Shown: positions 1 to 9,536, numbered from the stretch's first letter. The stretch: DNA of 64,000 bases from Geminicoccaceae bacterium (GCA_020638465.1 JACKIM010000001.1:2120354-2184353); one strand, 5' to 3'. Made by a program: numbers and translations. The notes: generated from the letters alone by a model not told the origin.

Positions 1-351
1 CGCATCTATGGTGAAAAGGGGGGATTGTCCTGGGAACAGGAACAACCCAATCAGTTGCATTTCACGCCGCTTGGAGAGCCGCCGCGGCTGATTACCCGCG
101 GCGGCAGCGGCGCCGGGCCGTTCGCCGGCAGGGTGACGCGTATCCCCGCCGGCCATCCGGAAGGCTATCTAGAGGGTTTCGCGACGATATATGGCGATGC
201 CGCCGAACTGATCCGGGCGGCTGACGAGGGGCGTGAACCGGATCCGGCCGCGACCACGGTGCCTGGCGTTGACGATGGCGTTGATGGTGTCCGCTTCATC
301 GCGGCGGCCGTCGCCTCCAGCCTCGAAGGGGGGTCCTGGGTGCGGCCCTGA
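1..351 (+). CDS. Gfo/Idh/MocA-family oxidoreductase, C-terminal part
   Basis: The reading frame is open from the first base of the window, so the gene begins upstream and about 116 C-terminal residues are visible. The opening residues RIYGEKGGLSW, the block HPEGYLEGFATIYGDAAELI and the ending PGVDDGVDGVRFIAAAVASS followed by GGSWVRP are the usual end of the C-terminal alpha/beta domain of this NAD(P)-dependent sugar or inositol dehydrogenase family. The N-terminal Rossmann domain and catalytic lysine are outside the window, so substrate cannot be inferred. A TTG at 25 is an internal codon, not the start. Confidence 0.85.
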   Translation, partial: RIYGEKGGLSWEQEQPNQLHFTPLGEPPRLITRGGSGAGPFAGRVTRIPAGHPEGYLEGFATIYGDAAELIRAADEGREPDPAATTVPGVDDGVDGVRFIAAAVASSLEGGSWVRP

Positions 352-507
352 CGGCCGGTGACGGTGACTGGCGGGCGATGACGTGGACAGCATCCGCCCG
401 TCGATGGCGGGAAGGGCGCTCCGGCGGCTTTGACCGGAGTGCCCGCGGTGCTATGAGCGGGCAGAGAGTCACCGCTGGATGCATGGCGGGGAGGAGCGTC
501 GGGAAGC

Positions 508-879
508 ATGAACAAGCGCGTTTTGGTCGTTGACGATGAGCCCAATATCGCCACCTCGCTCGAATTCCTCATGAAGAAGGCCGGTTTCGATGTCGAGGTC
601 GCCCGCGATGGTGCGGAGGCCCTGCTCGCCCTGCAACGCCCGCCGCCCGACCTGATGTTGCTGGATGTGATGATGCCTGAATTCGATGGCTACGAGGTCT
701 GTGCACGTATCCGCAAGGACGGCGCGTGGGACGGAACACGGATCGTCATGCTGTCCGCGCGGGGACGGGAAAACGAAAGGGAGCGCGGGCTCAGCCTCGG
801 TGCCGATGCCTACATCACCAAGCCCTTTTCCACGCGGGAACTGGTGCAGCAGGTCAAAGAGATGCTGGAGGTCGCCTGA
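508..879 (+). CDS. Single-domain response regulator (CheY-like receiver)
   Basis: A 123-residue protein that is one complete receiver domain and nothing else. Visible key residues are the acidic pair D9-D10, phospho-acceptor D53 in LLLDVMMP, S83 in VMLSA and K105 in YITKPF. No output domain follows, so it probably acts by protein contact or as a phosphate shuttle. It overlaps the next small gene and lies about 330 bases before the symporter-histidine kinase, which is its likely phosphodonor. That pairing is an inference from position. Confidence 0.93.
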   Translation: MNKRVLVVDDEPNIATSLEFLMKKAGFDVEVARDGAEALLALQRPPPDLMLLDVMMPEFDGYEVCARIRKDGAWDGTRIVMLSARGRENERERGLSLGADAYITKPFSTRELVQQVKEMLEVA

Positions 880-1094
880 AGAGGTTAGCGCATTCCGGGA
901 CGGATGGCCGCTCACGTCGGGTCATCCTTCTGGTCGTTGTCATCGTGGCACTGTTCAACTATCCGGTTCTGGCGGTCGTCGATGCCCTGTCGGCCGCCTA
1001 TGGCCCGATCCTGTTGCCGGCCTACCTGTTCGCGGTGTGGGTCTTCGCCATCGTCGGCATGGCGCTGCTGATGCACCGGCGTGTGGATCGCTAG
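876..1094 (+). CDS. Small two-helix membrane protein
   Basis: A 72-residue protein with two hydrophobic segments, VILLVVVIVALFNYPVLAVV and ILLPAYLFAVWVFAIVGMAL, ending in basic residues MHRRVDR. No ATG, GTG or TTG lies in a sensible place, and the best start is CTG at 876 overlapping the TGA of the receiver gene, so the start is uncertain. Small proteins of this type are often found immediately before PutP-like sensor kinases; I infer an accessory role in that signalling unit. Confidence 0.6.
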   Translation: MKRLAHSGTDGRSRRVILLVVVIVALFNYPVLAVVDALSAAYGPILLPAYLFAVWVFAIVGMALLMHRRVDR

Positions 1095-1205
1095 CGGGAT
1101 GCCGGGGGAATGGCAGCCTTGCGCCGCCGGTTCCACCGATCGTTCCGGGCTGTCCCGTTTTCCTGCCATTCTGCCTGCATTCCCCTGCAAGGGAATGTTT
1201 TCGTG

Positions 1206-3956
1206 ATGTTGCCGACCTGGCTCGTCGCCTTCGCCTCGCTTCTCTATCTGGGACTGCTGTTCGCGCTTGCTTCCTTCGGCGACCGGCGTGCCGATGCCGG
1301 TCGCAGCGTCATCAACAATCCGGTGGTCTATACCCTGAGCCTTGCGGTCTATTGCTCGGCCTGGACCTATTACGGCAGTCTCGGCGTGGCGGCAACGTCC
1401 GGGATCGGTTTCCTGCCGATCTATCTGGGACCGACGCTGGCGGCCCTGCTGTTTCCCTTCGTGCTGCTCAAGGTTCTGCGCATCACCAAGGCCTATGGCA
1501 TCACCTCGATCGCCGATTTCCTGGCCGCGCGCTACGGCAAGAGTGGCCGTGTCGGCGGGCTGGTAACCATCGTGGCGGTCATTGGCGGCATTCCCTACAT
1601 TTCCTTGCAGTTGAAAGCGCTGGCGGCCAGCGTCGCCACGGTGATGGGAGACAAGACGCCATTCGTCTCAAGCTTCAGTCTCGGTGCCGATACCGCCCTG
1701 ACAGTCACGCTGGTGCTGGCCGTCTTCAGCATCTTTTTCGGGACCCGCCATGTCGACGTGGCCGAGAATCACCAGGGCATGGTTCTGGCGGTGGCGTTTG
1801 AGGGCATGATCAAGCTGCTGGCGTTCCTTGCGGCCGGCATCTTCGTGACCTACGGCCTGCATGACGGCCTTTACGATATCGCCTCGAAGGTCATGGCGAA
1901 CGATGAGCTGCGCGGATTGCTCAGCTTCGAGGCGACGCAGTTCAGCTATATCGACTGGTTCCTGCTGACATCGCTGTCCGGGATGATGTTGCTCGTGCTG
2001 CCGCGCCAGTTCCAGGTAGCCGTACTGGAGAATGTCGACGAGAAACACGTGCGCACGGCAAGCTGGCTTTTCCCGGCATATCTGCTGTTGATCAATCTTT
2101 TCGTCCTGCCGGTGGTCATGGCCGGGTTGCTGGACGGTGCGGCGACCGGAGGCGAGGGGGCCGCGGAACTGATGATCCTCAGCCTTCCCCTGAAGGCGGG
2201 CCACGAAGCGCTCGCACTGATCACCTATCTGGGCGGGTTGTCGGCGGCGACCGCCATGGTCATCGTCGCCACGCTGACCTTGAGCACGATGGTCTCGAAT
2301 GACCTGGTCATTCCCTTCCTTTTGCAACTCCGTCGCAAGAAATCTGCCGACCGGCTGGTCCTGACCGGGATGATCCTGAACATTCGACGCGCGACGATCC
2401 TCATCCTCCTCATGTCCGGCTACCTGTTCTTCAAGCATGTCAGCGGCGGTCTCGGTCTCGCCAGTCTCGGCCTCATATCCTTTGCCGCGGTGGCCCAGTT
2501 CGTCCCCGCCATCATTGCCGGCATCTACTGGCGTGACGCCAATCGTGCGGGGGCCTTCCTCGGCATACTTGGCGGTTTCGCCGTCTGGCTCTACACGCTG
2601 ATCGCCCCGATGCTCGCCACGGCGGGCTCGATCGACAACGCGTTCATGACCCATGGCCCGTTCGGTCTCCAGTTGTTGCGGCCGCAGGCCCTGTTCGGGC
2701 TGGAGGGGCTGCATCCGGTCAGTCACGCGCTGATCTGGAGCCTTGCCGTGAACATCGTGCTGCTGGTGACGGCTTCGCTGGCGACGCGTCAGGACAGTCT
2801 CGAACGGGTGCAGGCCCTGATGTTCGTCGAGGTCAATGCGGGGCACGAGACGGCCCGGCTCTGGCGCGGGCAGACCCGGGTGGACGACTTGCTGGACCTC
2901 ATGGAGCGTTTCCTCAATCGCGACGGCGTGGAACAGGCGCTCTTTCTCGATGCCGGGCGTCGCGGGGCGCGGTTGACCGGCAGGGAGGAGGCCGACGCCG
3001 AATTCGTGCTGCTGGTCGAGCGGCAACTGGCCCGTGCGATCGGTTCGTCATCCGCGCGGGTGATGGTTTCCTCGGTGGTTCGAGGCGAGCAGATCGGCCC
3101 GGATCAGGTGATGGAGATCCTCGACGAGACGTCGCAGGTCATCGAGTACAGCCAGAGGCTCGAACAGAAATCCCGGGCTCTTGAGGCGGCCACGGCGGAA
3201 TTGCGCGATGCCAACGATCGTCTCACCGAGCTCGACGGGCTCAAGGACGATTTCATCGCTACCGTCAGCCATGAATTGCGCACGCCGCTCACATCGATCC
3301 GCTCGTTTTCGGAAATCCTGCTGGATTCGCCCGACCTGTCGGCCGAGGAGCGCTCCTCCTTCCTGGCAATTGTCGTACGCGAATCCGAGCGATTGACGCG
3401 TCTCATCAACGATGTCCTCGACCTCTCCAGGATCGAATCCGGCCGCATGGACTGGCAGGTGACGCGGGTTGATCTGCGCGACGTGATTGAGGACGCTCTC
3501 TCGGCGATAAGCGGACTCTTCACCGAGGCCGGGGTCGCCGTCGTTCTGAATGCCGAGGTCGAGAATGCGCTGGTGGAAGGGGATCGGGACCGGCTGATCC
3601 AGCTTGTCGTCAATCTTCTGGCCAATGCTGCCAAGTTCGCGCCGAGAAAAAGCGGGCAGGTCCGGGTCGAACTGCTCAGGTCCGGTGCCGGCCGTTTCGA
3701 GATCCGGGTCGACGACAACGGTCCGGGCGTACCTGAGGATTATCGTCGCGACATCTTCGAAAAGTTCAAGCAGGCGAGTGAGGCGTTCAAGGAACGACCC
3801 AAGGGCACGGGGCTAGGACTGACGATCACGCGACACATCGTCGAGGCCTTCGGCGGACGCATATGGGTCGAACGCAGCACCACGCTGGGCGGCGCCTCGT
3901 TTCGCTTCATCCTGCCATCCATCGCGGTCCTTGACGGCAAACCTCCGGCAGACTGA
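1206..3956 (+). CDS. Sodium:solute symporter-like sensor histidine kinase
   Basis: A 916-residue fusion. Residues about 1-550 are a polytopic domain of the sodium:solute symporter (PutP) fold, with motifs such as WTYYGSLG and YGITSIADFLAARYG. A linker and short coiled coil lead to a HisKA domain with phospho-acceptor H689 in SHELRTPL, and a HATPase domain with the N box NLLANAAKF, DNGPGVP and GTGLGL. It resembles CbrA-type kinases that couple transport or ligand sensing to phosphorylation, but lacks an obvious PAS domain. ATG 1206 was chosen because AAGGGAA lies just upstream and the protein then begins with the first membrane helix; the frame is open back to 1110. Confidence 0.93.
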   Translation: MLPTWLVAFASLLYLGLLFALASFGDRRADAGRSVINNPVVYTLSLAVYCSAWTYYGSLGVAATSGIGFLPIYLGPTLAALLFPFVLLKVLRITKAYGITSIADFLAARYGKSGRVGGLVTIVAVIGGIPYISLQLKALAASVATVMGDKTPFVSSFSLGADTALTVTLVLAVFSIFFGTRHVDVAENHQGMVLAVAFEGMIKLLAFLAAGIFVTYGLHDGLYDIASKVMANDELRGLLSFEATQFSYIDWFLLTSLSGMMLLVLPRQFQVAVLENVDEKHVRTASWLFPAYLLLINLFVLPVVMAGLLDGAATGGEGAAELMILSLPLKAGHEALALITYLGGLSAATAMVIVATLTLSTMVSNDLVIPFLLQLRRKKSADRLVLTGMILNIRRATILILLMSGYLFFKHVSGGLGLASLGLISFAAVAQFVPAIIAGIYWRDANRAGAFLGILGGFAVWLYTLIAPMLATAGSIDNAFMTHGPFGLQLLRPQALFGLEGLHPVSHALIWSLAVNIVLLVTASLATRQDSLERVQALMFVEVNAGHETARLWRGQTRVDDLLDLMERFLNRDGVEQALFLDAGRRGARLTGREEADAEFVLLVERQLARAIGSSSARVMVSSVVRGEQIGPDQVMEILDETSQVIEYSQRLEQKSRALEAATAELRDANDRLTELDGLKDDFIATVSHELRTPLTSIRSFSEILLDSPDLSAEERSSFLAIVVRESERLTRLINDVLDLSRIESGRMDWQVTRVDLRDVIEDALSAISGLFTEAGVAVVLNAEVENALVEGDRDRLIQLVVNLLANAAKFAPRKSGQVRVELLRSGAGRFEIRVDDNGPGVPEDYRRDIFEKFKQASEAFKERPKGTGLGLTITRHIVEAFGGRIWVERSTTLGGASFRFILPSIAVLDGKPPAD

Positions 3957-4013
3957 CCTTGCGCGTTGCGATGGATGCCCAATACCCGGTTCACGGCAGT
4001 CGTCGGCGCATGG

Positions 4014-4667
4014 TCAGCCCGAATCTGTCTGGGCCCCATCCAGACGACGCTGCATCACCTTGATGAGTCCATCCATTCCATCCGATGCTACGATATCGCT
4101 GACTTCCGAGCGTTGGGTAACGACCAGGCTTATCCCTTCGGCGACGACATCTATGATATACTGACTGTTGTCGTCCGTCCGCACACGCCATTCCACCTGA
4201 ATGGGCGGCGCACCTGAGGGGCGCAGGATATTGGTGGCCACGAGGCTGTCGCGGTCATTGATCTCGCGGCTGCCGACGATCTCGAATGTTTCGCCGCCAT
4301 ATTCGTGCAGGCGGTCAGCCATTGTCTTCATCACCAGTTGACGGAAGACATTGACATAGGCATCGCGCTGGGCATCGGTCGCCGTGCGCCAGTATTTGCC
4401 GAGCACCAGCTTCGCCAGCAGGTCCAGATCCGTGTAGCGGTCGAGCAATCCCTTGATCGCGACCAGCTTCTCTTCCTTCGGGATGTCGGTTCGCTGCAGC
4501 AGCTCTATCGCCTGGTCGCCGATCTCGCGAATGAACTGCTCGGGGCTCTGTGCGGCCCTGGCCCCGAACCCTTTCAAGAGGAAAGGCAGTGCCAATGTGG
4601 CGCTCAGGAGCATACGGCGGGTCGACTGCAAGCGGCCCGGACACCCGGTGCGCGCGTCATGGTTCAT
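4014..4667 (-). CDS. mlaC: MlaC-type phospholipid-binding ABC transporter auxiliary protein
   Basis: A 217-residue protein with a signal sequence (RRMLLSATLALPFLLKGFG, cleavage near ARAAQ) followed by the Ttg2D/MlaC domain: FIREIGDQAIELL, LAKLVLGKYWRTATDAQRDAYVNVFRQLV and VEWRVRTDD. MlaC carries phospholipids across the periplasm between MlaA at the outer membrane and the inner-membrane MlaFEDB complex. The ATG at 4667 overlaps the 3' end of mlaA by 11 bases, which implies translational coupling. The mlaFEDB genes are not in this window. Confidence 0.9.
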   Translation of the reverse strand: MNHDARTGCPGRLQSTRRMLLSATLALPFLLKGFGARAAQSPEQFIREIGDQAIELLQRTDIPKEEKLVAIKGLLDRYTDLDLLAKLVLGKYWRTATDAQRDAYVNVFRQLVMKTMADRLHEYGGETFEIVGSREINDRDSLVATNILRPSGAPPIQVEWRVRTDDNSQYIIDVVAEGISLVVTQRSEVSDIVASDGMDGLIKVMQRRLDGAQTDSG

Positions 4668-5454
4668 CAAGGCTGTCCTCGAATTCCTCGCTGAAGATAT
4701 CTTCGTAGTTCTGATCATTGGATAACGAGCCGCCATTGCGGATGTCGGCCTCGCGTTTTTGAAGGTAGACCGTACGGGTGCTGGCGTAGAGATCAAGGCT
4801 GTTGCGCTTGAGATCCCTGATCGCCGGGTCGAGCTGGTAACGGGTGTCGATGCCGTCCGCGACGTAAAGCCCCAGAGCGGCCTCGTTGCTCATGACGTAC
4901 GAGGCGGGATCGAGCGTCAATGCCGTCACGACGGTGCCTGTCAGGTCGCGGGCCGAACTCGGACCCAGGATGGGCACGATCAGGTAAGGACCGGGTCCGA
5001 CGCCATAGACCCCCATCGTCTGGCCGAGATCCTCGGTATGGGCCTCCTCCATGCCGACCACGCTGGCAAAGTCGAACAGGCCGAACAGGCCGAGCGTGGT
5101 GTTGATCATGAAGCGGCCGAGCGTTACCCCGGCCCTCTCGCGCTCTCCCTGGAGGATATCATTCACGAAGGTAACCGGAGAGCGCAGGTTCGAAGTGAAG
5201 TTGCGAAGGCCGGTCTTGGCCGGGGCTGGCACGACCACGCCGTAGACCTGCTGCGCGGGGTTGAGGATGACGGTGTCGACAATCTGGTTGAAGCCGAAGA
5301 TGAACCTGTTGACCGGCTCCAGCGGATCGTACACCGAGTTCAGGGCACGTGCGGGTGCCGGGGACAGCATGAGGACCGTTCCCAGGAAGACAGTCGTCGT
5401 CCACCACCGGCGATGGCAACGCATGATCGGGTGAAAACCGGCGTTTGAACCCAT
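4657..5454 (-). CDS. mlaA: MlaA/VacJ outer-membrane phospholipid-trafficking protein
   Basis: About 265 residues. After a signal sequence ending in APARA comes the typical opening YDPLEPVNRFIFGFN, then LRNFTSNLRSPVTFVNDILQG, RFMINTTLGLFGLFD and the GQTMGVYGVGPGPYLIVPILGPS block. MlaA forms a channel in the outer membrane that removes misplaced phospholipids and passes them to MlaC, encoded next. No lipobox cysteine follows the signal sequence, unlike the E. coli lipoprotein. The start at 5454 has AGAGGGG four bases upstream; the frame is open to 5565. Confidence 0.92.
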   Translation of the reverse strand: MGSNAGFHPIMRCHRRWWTTTVFLGTVLMLSPAPARALNSVYDPLEPVNRFIFGFNQIVDTVILNPAQQVYGVVVPAPAKTGLRNFTSNLRSPVTFVNDILQGERERAGVTLGRFMINTTLGLFGLFDFASVVGMEEAHTEDLGQTMGVYGVGPGPYLIVPILGPSSARDLTGTVVTALTLDPASYVMSNEAALGLYVADGIDTRYQLDPAIRDLKRNSLDLYASTRTVYLQKREADIRNGGSLSNDQNYEDIFSEEFEDSLDEP

Positions 5455-5787
5455 ACAGCCCCTCTTCAGCACGGCACATTTTCGGTTCGAGGACCGAATG
5501 ACGTTGCGAACTGCTCCTCTGTTCGCCGCGACGGTAGAATTAGGCAATCGCCTCCTTTGTTGCAAGAGTGGAACAAGGCCAGGGTTAAGACTTGAAGCGT
5601 ATCGAGCTACCGGGAAGTGACAAACCGGCTTGATACTAACCCGAATGATATTAACAATTCGTGAGTGGCGGGTCGGGAAACCCGCAGGAATTCACTGTCA
5701 AAACCATCCTTGCGAACGCCTGTAGACGGCTGGCGGGCAGGAGGGGCGGGGATCATGCGGCTTGTACCGCAGGAAGGAGGAAAACCC
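5455..5787. other. Divergent intergenic region, no gene seen
   Basis: Between mlaA (leftward) and the small gene at 5788 (rightward). Open frames here are short and have no coding character. It is the obvious place for both promoters; I see no clear operator or terminator. Confidence 0.5.
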
Positions 5788-6054
5788 ATGAACGAGGTCC
5801 GTGTTGTTTCGCTGAACGGATTGGCCCGGCGCCTTCGCGATATCCTCGGGGCGGAATCCAACCTGTTCCATCGTTTCTCTAGGGCCCTGCGCGATCAGGA
5901 CGAAGGTCTCATTCAGGAGGTCATGGACGAACTGGCGCTCTGTCCGCAGCCATTGCGCTCGCAGGCGCATGACGCCATGCTGGCATGGCTGTTCGACAGC
6001 AGGGACAATTCCGGGCTTGCCGACCTGCCGGCCGCGAGCCGGAGCATGAACTGA
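5788..6054 (+). CDS. Hypothetical 88-residue protein
   Basis: The start ATG is preceded by a near-perfect ribosome site, AGGAAGGAGG at 5771-5780. The product is small, soluble and probably helical (NGLARRLRDILGAESNLFHRFSRALRDQ). I recognise no family. It lies 53 bases upstream of the RraA-like gene on the same strand and may be co-transcribed with it. The strong ribosome site is the main evidence that it is expressed; the frame is open further upstream to 5665 without support. Confidence 0.6.
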   Translation: MNEVRVVSLNGLARRLRDILGAESNLFHRFSRALRDQDEGLIQEVMDELALCPQPLRSQAHDAMLAWLFDSRDNSGLADLPAASRSMN

Positions 6055-6107
6055 TCCGGACGTGGCGTTTTCCCCGTTCGGACAGAAATCAAACGGGGAG
6101 AAGCAAC

Positions 6108-6797
6108 ATGATTCACGAACCGCCACTGCTGCGCATCCGGCGTCATTTCGAAAGGCCGCAGTCACCGGTCATGGACCGCCTGCGCTCGGCCAACAGCTGC
6201 TGGATCGGCGATGCGCTCGAAGGCCGGGCCGGTCTCGATCCATCGATACGCACCATCGGCACCGGGCCGATTCCGGTCTGCGGGCCGGCATTCACCTGCA
6301 GTACGGGGGTGAACGCCAATGTGGCACTCGCCGCGGCCATCTCGCTCGCCGAACCCGGCGATGTGATCATTGCCGCAAACGAGGGCTTTGCCGGAGCGGC
6401 CATCATTGGCGACGTGCTGGCCGGCATGGCGAAGAACCGGGGTGTGGCCGGTATCATCATCGACGGATTCGCCCGCGACCTCGCTGGACTGAAGGATGTC
6501 GGCCTGCCGATCTTCGCCCGGGGCGTCACGCCGAATTCCTGCGTGCGCATGGGCGTCGGAACGGTCGGCCTTCCCGTGCAGGCCGGCGGTCAACGCATCG
6601 ACAGCGGCGATTTCATCTTCGCCGACGACGATGGCGTGGTGGTGATCGCGCGGCAGGATATCGATCGGACTGCCGATCGTATCGACGAGATCGCACAGGC
6701 CGAAAGGGGAGTTGTCCAGCGCGTTCGCGATGGTCTCGACCGACCGGACTTCATGGTCGACCTGCTGCAATCGGACCGCGTCCAGTATCTCGATTGA
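6108..6797 (+). CDS. RraA-like / HMG-CHA aldolase-family protein
   Basis: A 229-residue protein of the RraA/MenG-like fold. It has GPAFTC near residue 63, the loop EPGDVIIAANEG, and the signature GIIIDGFARDLAGLKDVGLPIFARG, in which the Arg-Asp pair binds the metal and oxoacid in class II 4-hydroxy-4-methyl-2-oxoglutarate aldolases. Members of this family are either metal-dependent aldolases/oxaloacetate decarboxylases or RNase E regulators; the RD motif favours the enzyme. The ATG follows GGGGAG. No pathway neighbours are present, so the substrate is unknown. Confidence 0.85.
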   Translation: MIHEPPLLRIRRHFERPQSPVMDRLRSANSCWIGDALEGRAGLDPSIRTIGTGPIPVCGPAFTCSTGVNANVALAAAISLAEPGDVIIAANEGFAGAAIIGDVLAGMAKNRGVAGIIIDGFARDLAGLKDVGLPIFARGVTPNSCVRMGVGTVGLPVQAGGQRIDSGDFIFADDDGVVVIARQDIDRTADRIDEIAQAERGVVQRVRDGLDRPDFMVDLLQSDRVQYLD

Positions 6798-6868
6798 CGG
6801 ACAGGTTGTGACCGTGCCGGGAGCTGCGGCGATGGCCCGCATGCTCCCGGATCCGTCACCGTCCCGGA

Positions 6869-8470
6869 TCAGGCCCGTTGGTCGCGTGTGAGCGCTTCGC
6901 GCATCCTCTCCAGCAAGGCCAGCTTGACGTCGCTGTTCTCGATGGTGTCGAGGCGCTTACCGAGATCCAGCAGCAGCCGCGCATAGGCACTGTGCCAGTC
7001 ATGGTCGGCCGCGGCCTGCTCGTGCGACAGGCGCCGGTGCTCGGCATGGCGGGCGGGCTCTCCGCCGAGCGACAGTTCGAAGCGATCATCGAGCTCCGGG
7101 GTGAGGATGTGCCGGGGATTGCAGCCCGCCGCGGCGAGATGCTCCCTGAACGCCTTCATCGCATCGGGTTCGCCGTGGGACAGGAAGATGGTGTTGCGTA
7201 CCGGGAGGCGTTCCTTGACCCACTGAACGAGTTCGCCCTGATCGGCATGGGCTGAATAGGAGTCGATGCGTTGAATGTCGCAATTGACCTCGATCTCCTC
7301 GCCGTGAATGCGTACCCGCTTTTCACCGGAGAGGATCAGGTGCCCGAGTGAGCCGGGAGCCTGATAGCCGACGAACAGCACGCTGGCTTCGCGACGCCAG
7401 AGGTTGTTCTTCAGGTGGTGACGGATACGGCCGGCATCGCACATACCCGAGGCGGCCATGATGATGGCGCCCTTGCGGATCGTGTTGATCGCCTTGCTTT
7501 CCTCGACCGATTGGGTGAAGCGGATGCGGGGGCTGCGGAAGATCCTCATGTCGGGATCGATATCGTGAAGGGAATTGCGATGGCGTGCGAAGGTTTCGGT
7601 GACCTTGATTGCCAGCGGGCTGTCGATGAAGATCGGCGCGTCGGGAATTTCGCCATCCTCCATCAATTTCACCAGGCTGTAGATCAGCTCCTGCGTGCGT
7701 TCAACCGCGAAGGCCGGGATCAGAAGGTTGCCACCCCGTCCGAGCCCCTTGTTGACCGCATCGCGCAGTCTGGCCCGGCGGGCTTCCAGCGAAAGGTCCT
7801 CGCGGTCGCGGTCGCCGTAGGTGCTTTCGCAGATGAGATAGTCGACATCGTTCGGACCGCTGGGGTCGTCCTGGAAGGTCTTCTCGTCGGGACCGATGTC
7901 GCCTGAAAACAGGATGCGGATGGGGCGTTTCTCGTTCCGGTCGGCGACTTCCAGTTCGATCGACGCCGATCCGAGGATATGTCCGGCGTTCCAGTAACGC
8001 GCACGGATCCCCTTCATGGGTTCGAACCATTCATCGTAATTCTCGGCCCGTGCCAGTTCGAGGACGGCTTCGGCATCCCGCCGCGTGTAGATGGGTTCGA
8101 CCAGCGGGCGCCCGCGCTTCCTGTTGCGCTGGTTGACCCGTTCGACCTCGCTTTCCTGGATGTGACCGCTGTCGGGCAGCATGAAGGCCATGAGGTCGAT
8201 GGTGGGCTCGGTCGCGAAGATCGGTCCCTTGTAGCCATTCGCGGTCAATTTGGGCACGAGACCGGTGTGGTCGATATGCGCGTGGGTGAGAACCAGGGCG
8301 TCGATGCCGGCCGGTTTGAACGGAAACGGCCTGTAGTTGAGCTCGCGGATCGTCTTGGTGCCCTGGAAAAGCCCGCAATCGATCATCAGCCGGCCGCCGT
8401 CATGGTCGATCACGTAGCAGGAGCCGGTGACCGTCGAGGCCGCACCGTGGAAGGTCAGTGAGGTTGGCAT
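6869..8470 (-). CDS. Metallo-beta-lactamase/beta-CASP-fold nuclease
   Basis: A 533-residue protein. The N-terminal metallo-beta-lactamase domain has the metal motif THAHIDHTG, DCGLFQG and FSGDIGPDEKTF; the inserted beta-CASP domain has ESTYGDRDRE, LIPAFAVERTQEL and the final SYSAHADQGELVQWV and LSHGEPDAMKAF motifs. This layout is that of RNA-processing exonucleases related to CPSF73/Ysh1. The C-terminal 60 residues are family-specific. It starts 21 bases after the stop of the LOG gene and is probably co-transcribed with it. Confidence 0.93.
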   Translation of the reverse strand: MPTSLTFHGAASTVTGSCYVIDHDGGRLMIDCGLFQGTKTIRELNYRPFPFKPAGIDALVLTHAHIDHTGLVPKLTANGYKGPIFATEPTIDLMAFMLPDSGHIQESEVERVNQRNRKRGRPLVEPIYTRRDAEAVLELARAENYDEWFEPMKGIRARYWNAGHILGSASIELEVADRNEKRPIRILFSGDIGPDEKTFQDDPSGPNDVDYLICESTYGDRDREDLSLEARRARLRDAVNKGLGRGGNLLIPAFAVERTQELIYSLVKLMEDGEIPDAPIFIDSPLAIKVTETFARHRNSLHDIDPDMRIFRSPRIRFTQSVEESKAINTIRKGAIIMAASGMCDAGRIRHHLKNNLWRREASVLFVGYQAPGSLGHLILSGEKRVRIHGEEIEVNCDIQRIDSYSAHADQGELVQWVKERLPVRNTIFLSHGEPDAMKAFREHLAAAGCNPRHILTPELDDRFELSLGGEPARHAEHRRLSHEQAAADHDWHSAYARLLLDLGKRLDTIENSDVKLALLERMREALTRDQRA

Positions 8471-8491
8471 GGCATTGTTCCCTGATGGCGT

Positions 8492-9439
8492 TCAGCGGGA
8501 TGTCTGCGGGGCTCCGTCGGTCGGACCGTCGCAATCGCTCGGGAGCAGGTCCGAATAGGCATAGTGCTCGCGGATCACGTTCCAGGCGTCTTCGGCACTC
8601 TCGACATAGGTGAAGATCCCGGTATCCCGCACACCGATGACACCCTCTTCAACCAACGCATCGAAATTGATGATCTTTGTCCAGTACTCCCGGTCGAACA
8701 GCAGGACCGGCATGGGCCGCGCCTTGCCGGTCTGGATCAGGCAAAGGCACTCGAACAGTTCATCCAGCGTGCCGAAACCGCCCGGAAAGACGATGAGCGC
8801 CAGGGCCCGCATCATCAGGTGCATCTTGCGAATGGCAAAATAGTGGAACTGGAAGCACAGTTCGGGCGTGATGTATTCGTTGGGGGCCTGCTCATGCGGC
8901 AGGGTGATGTTGTGGCCGATACTCAGCGCACCGACATCGGCGGCGCCGCGATTGGCGGCTTCCATGATTCCCGGCCCGCCTCCGGTAACGATGACGGCGC
9001 GCCGCCTCTCGCTGTTCTGCCCCGCTTTCGACACGATCTGGGCGAAACGCCGGGCCTCGGCGTAGTAGTTGGCATGGCGGGCGATGCGGCTGGCCTCGCG
9101 TAGCCGGGCTGCAAGCTCCTCATTGTCGGGATCGGCCCGGAGTGCTGCCTCGGCCTCTTCGAGAAGCTTTCCGGCTTCCTCGGGCTGACGATTGCGCGCA
9201 CTCCCGAAAACGACGATCGTCGATTCGATCTGATGCTCCTGCAAGCCCATTTCCGGCTTGAGCAGTTCGAGCTGCAAGCGGACGGGCCGAAGCTCCTCGC
9301 GAAGGAGGAAGTCAGTGTCCGCGAAGGCGAGCGGATAGGATTGCGAACGGGTCTGCGCGGTCTGGCGCGTCGCCGCGGCGCGTTTCGCATCTTCCCGCGC
9401 ACTCGGCAGGGCATATCGTTCGCGGTCGTCGTCACGCAT
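8492..9439 (-). CDS. LOG-family (TIGR00730) Rossmann-fold protein
   Basis: A 315-residue protein with the two LOG hallmarks, GGGPGIMEAANRGA and PGGFGTLDELFE. These form the nucleotide-binding and catalytic site of cytokinin-riboside 5'-monophosphate phosphoribohydrolases and related nucleotide 5'-monophosphate nucleosidases. It is longer than plant-type LOG proteins because of an N-terminal extension of about 75 residues and an inserted charged helix (EEAEAALRADPDNEELAARL), seen in the bacterial type II group. It is upstream of, and in line with, the beta-CASP nuclease. Confidence 0.9.
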   Translation of the reverse strand: MRDDDRERYALPSAREDAKRAAATRQTAQTRSQSYPLAFADTDFLLREELRPVRLQLELLKPEMGLQEHQIESTIVVFGSARNRQPEEAGKLLEEAEAALRADPDNEELAARLREASRIARHANYYAEARRFAQIVSKAGQNSERRRAVIVTGGGPGIMEAANRGAADVGALSIGHNITLPHEQAPNEYITPELCFQFHYFAIRKMHLMMRALALIVFPGGFGTLDELFECLCLIQTGKARPMPVLLFDREYWTKIINFDALVEEGVIGVRDTGIFTYVESAEDAWNVIREHYAYSDLLPSDCDGPTDGAPQTSR

Positions 9440-9536
9440 CTCTTGCGGCCCCGATTGTTCAACCTGCGCAAGAGCCTAGCAGCGTGTCGCCGAATTGCCG
9501 AGTGCCGCGATGTGAATGCGCGCATGATCGGATGCG

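Noticed and set aside
1668..3026. Long minus-strand open frame (452 codons) antisense to the sensor kinase
   Set aside because: Composition is Arg/Gln/His-rich shadow coding; the plus-strand kinase domains fully account for the DNA.
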